IMG/VR virus record: IMGVR_UViG_3300037247_001118
Span: 1 to 64,000 of that record
Length of the DNA stretch: 64,000 nt
Reading direction: 5' to 3' (one strand)
Source of the DNA: a virus
Under the pieces are notes generated by a model that did not search any database, was not told the DNA's origin, and was given only the letters and a program-made list of their open reading frames with translations. This document shows positions 27,311 to 34,036 of the stretch, in pieces. A program made the position numbers and the translations under genes. Position 1 is the stretch's first letter. The number at the start of each line of letters is the position of its first letter.

Positions 27311-28926
27311 TGAAGAACGCCTCCTACTACGACAAGGTGTACCGGGGCGAGTACGCGGTGGACGAGAAGCGCGTCCAGTTCGTGGCCGAGCTCTGCCGTG
27401 GCCGCGTGCTCGATGTGGGCTGCGGTGATGGGGCCTTGGCAGCGGCGCTGGGCGACGGGCGGCAACAATTCTATGTGGGCGTGGACTTCTCGCGGGAAGC
27501 CTGCCGCCGTGCCCAGGAGCGAGCACCTAGCTTCTCGCACCAGTTCATCGTCCGCGACTTCCTAGGCGAGGGGCTGCCTAGCCCAAGGGGTCCGTGGGAT
27601 ACGATTGTACTTGGCGAACTTCTCGAACACCTGGACGATGCGGCAGAGGCTAAGCTCCTCAAGAAGGTCCAGCGTGCTCTAGCGCCGAACGGCCGGCTGA
27701 TCGTCACAACGCCTAACGGCGACGCAGTGCCCGATGTCGCCCACGTCCGAACCTTCCACCTCAACGGCATGACGGAGAAGCTGGGGCCCTTCGGTGAGGT
27801 GTGTGGCCACGCCTACTCGGACAGGTACGTGATCGCCTCGGCGCACCCGGCGGGCCGGCCCAAGCTCACTGTCGTGCTCATCACCAAGAATGAGGAGGAG
27901 CTGCTGGGCCAGTGCCTTGAGTCATTGGAAGGGGTCTGGGACGAACTGGTAATCGTGGACACAGGCTCGACGGACAGAACGATTGAGATCGCCGAATCCT
28001 TCGGTGCCCACATCGGTCACTTCCCCTGGGTTGACGACTTTGCGGCGGCCCGCAACTACGCCGAGAGCCTATGCTCGGGCCAGTACGTCTACTGGCAGGA
28101 CGCCGACGAGATTCTGCTTGAGGGCAAGGAGGCTATTCGCGGGGTCGTAGAAGAGGGCAAGCAGGATGGCCTCTCTCCGAAGCTCATCTTCAAGCGCGAT
28201 GCAAGCGGCGCACCCATCAATGAGTTCCTTCGCCAGGAGATGCTTCACAAGCACAACGGCGAGTGGCGCTGGGAAGGCGCCGCTCACAATTGGCTATGCG
28301 GCCCGGTCAGAACGGCGGCCCCGCAGATTCTGGTTGAGCACCTTGATCGCCCCAGCGGGGACCGGCCCAACCATACAGACATCTTCGTGGCGCTGCGGAG
28401 CAACCTGAAGATCGAGGGCGCACCAGAAGAGCGCAGCCTCTTCTACCTGGCCCGAGAACATTACAACAAGGGGCACTACCACGAGGCAATCGGCACCATT
28501 GGCCTCATGCTTCAGTCGCCCATTTCCTGGCCGGTGCAGAGGTCGAGAGGGTGCCTCATTGCCGGCCACTGCCAGCAGGCGTTAAAGAACCAAGAGGCGG
28601 CCGCGCAGGCGTACCTCAAGGCCATCGAGGTATGCCCAACGGTGGCAGAGGGCTACTACTATCTGGGCAAGCTGCGCTATGAACAGCAGCGGTACGAGGA
28701 AGGGGCGACGTGGTTCAAGGCGGCCACGGTGCCCGGCCCGAAAGGCTTCTTCGATGACCTGGACATCTACGAGTGGCGCCGGTACGACCTCCTGGCCGTC
28801 TGCCTCCACAAGATGGGGCGTTCGGAGGAGGCGCGGGTCTACGGGGCGAAGGCGCTTTTGGTCCGTCCGAATGACGAACGGCTGAAGAAGAACATGGAAT
28901 ACTACGATGCTGCAATCGCTCGCTGA
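27307..28926 (+). CDS. Methyltransferase-glycosyltransferase (GT2)-TPR fusion protein
   Basis: A 539-residue protein. Residues 1-175 are a class I SAM methyltransferase ([11 protein letters not shown] at 35-45, [20 protein letters not shown]). Residues about 186-385 are a GT2 domain of the WaaE/SunS-like kind: [38 protein letters not shown] near 218, and the metal motif WQDADE near 263. Residues 385-535 are TPR-like helical repeats ([34 protein letters not shown]). TPR-bearing GT2 enzymes modify proteins or surface polymers. Direct coupling to the GPT-repeat collagen gene suggests that fibre as the acceptor, with methylation of the sugar or protein. This is inference from context. Confidence 0.8.
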   Translation: MMKNASYYDKVYRGEYAVDEKRVQFVAELCRGRVLDVGCGDGALAAALGDGRQQFYVGVDFSREACRRAQERAPSFSHQFIVRDFLGEGLPSPRGPWDTIVLGELLEHLDDAAEAKLLKKVQRALAPNGRLIVTTPNGDAVPDVAHVRTFHLNGMTEKLGPFGEVCGHAYSDRYVIASAHPAGRPKLTVVLITKNEEELLGQCLESLEGVWDELVIVDTGSTDRTIEIAESFGAHIGHFPWVDDFAAARNYAESLCSGQYVYWQDADEILLEGKEAIRGVVEEGKQDGLSPKLIFKRDASGAPINEFLRQEMLHKHNGEWRWEGAAHNWLCGPVRTAAPQILVEHLDRPSGDRPNHTDIFVALRSNLKIEGAPEERSLFYLAREHYNKGHYHEAIGTIGLMLQSPISWPVQRSRGCLIAGHCQQALKNQEAAAQAYLKAIEVCPTVAEGYYYLGKLRYEQQRYEEGATWFKAATVPGPKGFFDDLDIYEWRRYDLLAVCLHKMGRSEEARVYGAKALLVRPNDERLKKNMEYYDAAIAR

Positions 28927-29149
28927 CTTCAACACCTACGTCGATGACCGCCCCGGCACGGTGGCCGACAAGGACGCGATCAAGACAGGGGGCGCTACTC
29001 TCGCCCGTGCTGCTGTGGCTGAGGCGGTAGCCCACGCCAACAAGCACCTGAACGCCGTGATGGGCGACAACCCCGCCGACCTAGAGATGACAGGGCGGGT
29101 CTTCATGCTGCAACGCTACTTGGACTCAGTGGAGGCTTCTGATGGTTAG
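28907..29149 (+). CDS. Small helical protein, first of a related pair
   Basis: An 80-residue protein overlapping the previous gene by 20 nt. It starts [26 protein letters not shown] and continues helical. The gene at 29284 starts GLAAFDAYVDTRSATKAAKAALKARG, so the two look like diverged copies with the same F-x-YVD-R spacing. Role unknown; its position among fibre genes suggests a tail-associated or assembly function. Confidence 0.55.
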   Translation: MLQSLADFNTYVDDRPGTVADKDAIKTGGATLARAAVAEAVAHANKHLNAVMGDNPADLEMTGRVFMLQRYLDSVEASDG

Positions 29150-29291
29150 GCTCCTGTGGCACAGGCACTTCGGTCATGGAAAGCGCCGACTCACGCCAGG
29201 TATAGATGATGGCTGGGGTAAGCCCAGGAACGCTTGGCCCCTCTGTCTCTGTGGAGTGGAACTCAAGTGGGAGCTGATGTCTAATGGCTAG
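29142..29291 (+). CDS. Very small protein between the paralogue pair
   Basis: A 49-residue frame starting MVRLLWHRHFGHGKRR and ending with a Cys pair and Trp (LCLCGVELKWELM). Its ATG overlaps the preceding stop region by 8 nt and its stop overlaps the next start by 8 nt, the packing seen elsewhere in the operon. The sequence is His/Trp/Cys-rich and could bind metal. Real but low evidence. Confidence 0.42.
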   Translation: MVRLLWHRHFGHGKRRLTPGIDDGWGKPRNAWPLCLCGVELKWELMSNG

Positions 29292-29571
29292 TCCGGGCCT
29301 CGCCGCCTTCGACGCCTACGTGGACACCCGCTCGGCCACGAAAGCCGCCAAGGCGGCCCTGAAGGCCCGTGGCGAGCAACTGTACCTCGATGTCTACCGC
29401 GAACTGCCTGACCTTCTGGACAAGCTGGGCGATGCAGATGTTGCGGCGAACATTGGCGACGTTGACCTCGCCACCCGGCAGACGTTGTTCAAAGGCTGGT
29501 GGGCTGAGATGCGGGCTGAGGACGGCATGATCCAGCAGGATATCATCGACCGCTTAGAGGGCAAAGTCTGA
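29284..29571 (+). CDS. Small helical protein, second of a related pair
   Basis: A 95-residue protein related to the one at 28907 (shared LA.F..YVD.R..T..K.A.K..G start). It then differs: a helical body with LPDLLDKLGDADVAANIGDVDLATRQTLFKGWW and an acidic end. No known motif. The stop overlaps the next ATG (TGATG). Confidence 0.58.
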   Translation: MASPGLAAFDAYVDTRSATKAAKAALKARGEQLYLDVYRELPDLLDKLGDADVAANIGDVDLATRQTLFKGWWAEMRAEDGMIQQDIIDRLEGKV

Positions 29572-30788
29572 TGGCTGATGTCGCAGTAGAAACAGGCGCG
29601 TTTGGGGCATCCCACATCAGGGCTCAGCGGTCAGGCCCCGTCTGGACCGATGAGAACACCGGCTACATATTCTTTATAAACAGCGCCAACGATGTGCGGT
29701 ATCGGAAAACCACAGATGGCGGCGCGAGCTGGGCTGCCTCTGTGCTGATTGACGGGACCACCGCGACTAGCCTAGATGTCTGGTTCGACAAGTGGACTCC
29801 GGGGGATAGCGGTACGCTCATCCACATCTGGTGGCTTGAAAGCTCTACCGACAATGTTCATTGGCGGAGTCTCGACACGTCATCCGACACGTTGGGGACT
29901 GATAGAACCGTCTTCAGTGGGGCGTCGTTTAGCAGCACTGCCAACAGGCAGTCCCACGCGATTAGTGGGACCAAGGCGGTAGGTGGCAATTTGTATGTGC
30001 AGTTCTGGGGGGATGCTCTTGGTGAGCAGGACTTCTATCGCTCGACTAACGGGGGGACGACGTGGACCAATCGCGCTTCCGGCGGAGATGGTAATGAAGT
30101 GGATGAGATTATTTGTCTTCCTGACGATGACGCTGCCGACAACCAAGACATTGTGATGATCTATTGGGATAGGTCGGCCAACGAGATCAGCATCAAGAAG
30201 TATGATGATTCTGGGGATTCGTGGAGCGAGACTTCTATCTCAGGCAGCATGTTCGACACGAACGCGATCATGCAGATGAGCGCAGTTGTGCGGCACTCGG
30301 ACGGCCATATCATTCTCGCTGCTTGGAGCAATCTGGATAACGCTACAGCCGACCTGAGGGTTTGGGACATCACCCTGGCTACCCCGACGATCACGGCGAA
30401 GACGGACGTGGTCACGGACTCCAGTGATTGTGTGGGAGCGGCCCTCTTTATTGACCAGAACAATGATGATCTCTACTGCGGCTACTTAGGGAATGAGGAC
30501 GGAAGCGAGACATGGCAGGGTGCTACGCCCAATGGCATCACGGCATTCCTCAAGAAGTCTATTGATGGCGCTGCTACATGGGGCGCGCAGACGGCTTACC
30601 AAGAGGCAGCGGCTGCCGATGCGAGATACATTGACGCAGGCCATTCTACTCCCGGCAGTGCGGCAGGGCGCTTCGAGCCGGTGTGGTTCGATGCTGACCT
30701 CTTTGACCTGTTCGTCAACAAGGTCAACTCGGTGGAGATCACGGTAGCGGTAGCAGGCTTCGCCCACAGCTATGCGGTGATCATCTGA
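29571..30788 (+). CDS. Sialidase-like (Asp-box) beta-propeller tail protein
   Basis: A 405-residue protein made of repeated blades with Asp-box motifs: TTDGGASW near 45, STNGGTTW near 160, YDDSGDSW near 205 and SIDGAATW near 327. WWLESSTDNVHWRS and similar strands lie between them. This is the fold of sialidases and related sugar-recognising proteins; I do not see the full Arg triad and Tyr/Glu needed for sialidase catalysis. It ends the structural operon, where receptor-binding or glycan-binding fibres often lie. It is the third Asp-box propeller in the virion region. Confidence 0.7.
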   Translation: MADVAVETGAFGASHIRAQRSGPVWTDENTGYIFFINSANDVRYRKTTDGGASWAASVLIDGTTATSLDVWFDKWTPGDSGTLIHIWWLESSTDNVHWRSLDTSSDTLGTDRTVFSGASFSSTANRQSHAISGTKAVGGNLYVQFWGDALGEQDFYRSTNGGTTWTNRASGGDGNEVDEIICLPDDDAADNQDIVMIYWDRSANEISIKKYDDSGDSWSETSISGSMFDTNAIMQMSAVVRHSDGHIILAAWSNLDNATADLRVWDITLATPTITAKTDVVTDSSDCVGAALFIDQNNDDLYCGYLGNEDGSETWQGATPNGITAFLKKSIDGAATWGAQTAYQEAAAADARYIDAGHSTPGSAAGRFEPVWFDADLFDLFVNKVNSVEITVAVAGFAHSYAVII

Positions 30789-30809
30789 TGGGCGCGCGTG
30801 AGCATTGTC

Positions 30810-30838
30810 TTGACAATGATTAACACCTGTGCTATGCT
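30810..30838 (+). promoter_or_regulatory. Sigma-70 promoter with internal TGATTAA, before the clamp gene
   Basis: TTGACA (30810-30815) and TATGCT (30833-30838) are separated by 17 nt, close to the sigma-70 consensus. TGATTAA lies just after the -35 (30817-30823) and the sequence GTGC precedes the -10. The same arrangement recurs at 46064, 58201 and 59186. It lies in the first sizeable gap after the structural operon and should drive the replication genes. Confidence 0.8.
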
Positions 30839-30879
30839 CAGCATGTGACCCAATACGTCCACACTGTAGGAGGAGACAC

Positions 30880-31950
30880 ATGAAGGTAGCAGACTTCGGG
30901 GCGTTCGTGCGCCTCACAGCACTCGCGGACCTTGACCCCGGCGCGGCCCAGCTCGGATTCAGAGGCAAGCCGCGGCTGCTCGCTTGGTATCAGGGGCAGC
31001 ACCTTGGCGCGGTAACTGCTGCTGAGAGCGCTGTCACCATCAAAGGGCTCTCGGGCGAGAACGCATCCTGTGCCGTTGATACAGTACGCCTCGCAGCCGC
31101 GCTGCGGCTCTTCCCCGACGCCGACGCGCCACTCACGGTGACGTTCACACCGCCGGACCTGACGCTCTCTGTACCGGGCATGCGCCTCGCGCTCCGCACG
31201 ATAGCGGACTCCACACCGCCTCAGATGGGCAGTAAGGGTGCCGACCAGATGTTCACCGTCGCCGAGACCGACCGGGCGTTGCTGAGCACGGCTCTGGGCA
31301 TCCTCAGCGACGTGTCGGGAACGCGTCCGCTCAAGCCGGTGCTAGCCGGCACGCTGGCGTCCGTCAAGGATGGCACGCTACGGCTGGCAGCGACGGACGC
31401 CATATCGGCTGCCATCGTGGAGATACCAGTTGAGGGTGCAGACGGTGACTACGGTATCATCCCCATCGCTGACCTACGCGCTGCGTTGGCTACCTTTGGC
31501 GACGAGAAGCTGAAAGTCGGCTTGCAGGGCGGGCGTGTTGACCTAACGTGTGGTAGGACGCGGATCCGGCTGGCGCTGTTCAACGACACGTTCCCCGACA
31601 TCCTAGCCGCTACGCCAGCGAAATACGCACAGATCGTTGAGCTCTCGGCGCAAGCTGTCGCTACAGCAGCCAAGGCTGCGACGGTACTGGGCACCACATC
31701 ACAGGTGATACTCAAGGCGAGGCAGGGTAAGATCGTACTCCTAGTCAACACCCAGGAGGTCGGCTCCTTCCAGACGGTCGGTGGCGCCGGCGCACTGGAC
31801 TGCGAGCTCACGCTCGGCAGTAGCTATTTGGAGAAGGCTCGCGCGTTCGGTGACACGCTCAAGCTACACCTGAACGACGCGAAGTCAACGATCATGATCG
31901 AGGGCGAGCACCCCGGCTGGCGCTACTGGCTTGCGCCGATATCGCGCTAG
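30880..31950 (+). CDS. DNA polymerase sliding clamp (beta-clamp/DnaN-like)
   Basis: A 356-residue protein of the usual beta-clamp length (about 360-380) with three similar domains. Recognisable elements are VAETDRALLSTALGILSDVSGTRPLKPVLAGTLASV with the following LRLAATD at the start of domain 2, and GIIPIADLRAALATFGDEK. Sequence conservation to DnaN is low, as is usual for phage clamps. It would ring DNA and tether the polymerase at 34 kb. A GGAGGAG ribosome site precedes the ATG, and a strong promoter lies 42 nt upstream. Confidence 0.75.
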   Translation: MKVADFGAFVRLTALADLDPGAAQLGFRGKPRLLAWYQGQHLGAVTAAESAVTIKGLSGENASCAVDTVRLAAALRLFPDADAPLTVTFTPPDLTLSVPGMRLALRTIADSTPPQMGSKGADQMFTVAETDRALLSTALGILSDVSGTRPLKPVLAGTLASVKDGTLRLAATDAISAAIVEIPVEGADGDYGIIPIADLRAALATFGDEKLKVGLQGGRVDLTCGRTRIRLALFNDTFPDILAATPAKYAQIVELSAQAVATAAKAATVLGTTSQVILKARQGKIVLLVNTQEVGSFQTVGGAGALDCELTLGSSYLEKARAFGDTLKLHLNDAKSTIMIEGEHPGWRYWLAPISR

Positions 31951-31958
31951 CCCACTGA

Positions 31959-33338
31959 ATGTCTGATCTCTACCCCTATCAGACGCGGGCGGCCCAGAAG
32001 CTCATTCGGCTGGACGGGCGTGGCGGCCTCTTTCTCGATATGGGTACTGGCAAGACGCGCACGGCACTAGCCATCGCCTGGCACCTCCGCTGTCGCAGGC
32101 TCCTCATCGTAGTCCCGCTCTCAGCAGTCGGCGTGTGGCAGGCAGAGGCTGCACTCTTCTGGCCGAAGCTACGCGTGTGCGACGCCACAGTAGGCACCAT
32201 CGCCAAGCGTGCCGCCTGCGTTCAGGAGGGCGAGTGCCACGCATACCTCGTCGGCTACGAGACGTTCTGGCGCGAGCCGCTGCGGAGCGCGATCCTGAAG
32301 TGGCATCCCCACATGGTGATCTACGACGAGGCCCACCGGCTCAAGGGGCGGTCGTCGAAGCAGTCGCGGTTCGCCGGGCGGCTGGTGGAGATCGTGCCCC
32401 GGCGCCTTGCGCTGACGGGGACGCCGATGCCGAACGGGCCCGAGGACCTGTATGGCCTCTACCGCGCCATCGACCCCGCCATCTTCGGCTCGCGTTGGGC
32501 GGACTTCGAGCGCCAGTACCTCATAAAAGGCGGCTACCTCAACTACCAGACGGTAGGCTACAGGAACGTCCACGAGATCAAGCAGAAGCTGAGGGCTACC
32601 TCGGCGCGGGTAACGAAGGCGAACGCGCTGGACCTCCCGCCGCAGGTCGACGTCACCGTGCCGGTCACGCTCGACCGCGCTACGCGCGAGCTCTACGATG
32701 AGATGCGCAAGAAGGCCATCGCCGAAGTAGAGGGCTACGCCGGTGGCAAGACGGTCGCCGGCATCACACTGGCGCGGAGCGTGCTGACGAACATCCTCCG
32801 GCTACAGACCATCACGGGCGGCTGGACGAAGCTGGCCAGCGGCGAGATCGTGGACCTGTCCTACGAGAAGCAGAAGCTGCTCCTGGACCTGCTCAGCGAC
32901 GCCGTACCACAGGTTGGTCGCGTGGTCATCTTCTGCCGTTTCCGCCACGACATCGACCGGCTGACCGAGGCGCTGATGGGTAAGGAGTACACCTTCGTCC
33001 TGGACGGGCGGACGCCTCCTGCGGCTCGGGCGGAGCTGCTGGACAAGTTCCGTGCTGTCAAGTATGGGTATCTCATCGCACAGGTCGCTGTCGCATCACT
33101 CAGCATCGACTTGACATGCTCGCATCTAGGAGTGTTCTACAGCAGCGACTACAGCTTCGCCAATTACGAGCAGTGCCGCAATCGCCTCCACAGACACGGG
33201 CAGGAGCAGAAGGTCACCTACCACTCGCTCGTCGCCACAGACACGGTTGACGAGCGCATCTACAAGGCGCTCCAGGACAAGGCCGAGCTGTCGAAGTCGA
33301 TCCTGGACGTAGACTCGGCGAGGGAGCTGTTCGGGTGA
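31959..33338 (+). CDS. SNF2-like superfamily 2 helicase
   Basis: A 459-residue protein beginning LYPYQTRAAQKLI (Q-type motif). It has Walker A MGTGKT at 28-33, VVPLSAVGVWQ (Ia), DEAH at 122-125, and TGTPMPNGPEDLYGL (III), the combination of SNF2-type phage helicases. Motifs IV-VI appear as VVIFCRFRHD, IAQVAVASLSIDLT and YEQCRNRLHRHGQEQKV. Motif VI with RxxRxGQ is intact, so it should be an active ATPase. It lies 8 nt after the clamp and is coupled to the DNA methyltransferase. Probable role: remodelling or unwinding DNA during replication or repair. Confidence 0.88.
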   Translation: MSDLYPYQTRAAQKLIRLDGRGGLFLDMGTGKTRTALAIAWHLRCRRLLIVVPLSAVGVWQAEAALFWPKLRVCDATVGTIAKRAACVQEGECHAYLVGYETFWREPLRSAILKWHPHMVIYDEAHRLKGRSSKQSRFAGRLVEIVPRRLALTGTPMPNGPEDLYGLYRAIDPAIFGSRWADFERQYLIKGGYLNYQTVGYRNVHEIKQKLRATSARVTKANALDLPPQVDVTVPVTLDRATRELYDEMRKKAIAEVEGYAGGKTVAGITLARSVLTNILRLQTITGGWTKLASGEIVDLSYEKQKLLLDLLSDAVPQVGRVVIFCRFRHDIDRLTEALMGKEYTFVLDGRTPPAARAELLDKFRAVKYGYLIAQVAVASLSIDLTCSHLGVFYSSDYSFANYEQCRNRLHRHGQEQKVTYHSLVATDTVDERIYKALQDKAELSKSILDVDSARELFG

Positions 33339-34036
33339 AACCCTACTATCAAGACGCCTCCGTGAAAATCTACCATGCGGATTGCCGCGAGATGCTCGCC
33401 GCGATGAAGCCGAGCAGCGTTGATCTGGTGCTGACGGACCCTCCGTATGGCGTGCAGCGGGATAAGGGGTTCGGGGGGTTCGGGGGGTTCGGGGGGTTCG
33501 GGAAGCCGATAGCCCGGCGACAATACGGCGATGATTGGGACGTCGCACGACCAGATGCCACATGCTTCGCAGCCATCGTTGCGGTGGGGAAGCAGACCAT
33601 CGTTTTCGGCGGGAACTTCTTCGCCGATCTGCTGCCACCATCCACACACTGGATCGTGTGGGACAAGCTCAACACCATGCCCACCTTTGGCGATTGTGAG
33701 CTGCTGTGGACGAACGTGGATCGTAAGTCAGTGAAGAAGGTAACGGTACAGTACAACGGGCTGCTGGGGAAGGAGCAGCATCGTTGGCACCCAACACAGA
33801 AGCCTCTGAAGTTGCTGCATTGGTGCGTTGACCACTACTCAGCGGTCGGAGACCGCATCCTCGATCCCTTCATGGGCTCAGGTACGACGCTCCGTGCCGC
33901 AAAGGACTTAGGCCGGAAGGCTGTCGGCATCGAGATCGAAGAACGCTACTGCGAGGTCGCTGCCAAACGCATGGAGCAGAGCACGTTGGGATTCGCTCTT
34001 GACCAAGCAGACACAGAGGATCAGGAGGAGGAATGA
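33335..34036 (+). CDS. DNA N4-cytosine/N6-adenine methyltransferase
   Basis: A 233-residue protein with a GTG start overlapping the helicase stop. Motif IV DPPY is near residue 35 and motif I DPFMGSGTTLRAA near 180, the order of the beta-class methylases. HPTQKPLKLLHW precedes motif I, as in many phage enzymes. Between them lies FGGFGGFGGFGK, coded by a tandem 9-nt repeat (33470-33502). It likely modifies the phage's own DNA against restriction; the target sequence is unreadable. ATGA overlap with the polymerase gene. Confidence 0.85.
   Translation: MKPYYQDASVKIYHADCREMLAAMKPSSVDLVLTDPPYGVQRDKGFGGFGGFGGFGKPIARRQYGDDWDVARPDATCFAAIVAVGKQTIVFGGNFFADLLPPSTHWIVWDKLNTMPTFGDCELLWTNVDRKSVKKVTVQYNGLLGKEQHRWHPTQKPLKLLHWCVDHYSAVGDRILDPFMGSGTTLRAAKDLGRKAVGIEIEERYCEVAAKRMEQSTLGFALDQADTEDQEEE
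33470..33502 (+). repeat. Tandem 9-nt repeat in the methyltransferase gene
   Basis: Three complete units of TTCGGGGGG plus a partial TTCGGG code for repeated Phe-Gly-Gly in the loop after DPPY. The unit is a multiple of three, so copy change alters length without shifting the frame, but slippage in the six-G runs would shift it. Confidence 0.9.
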
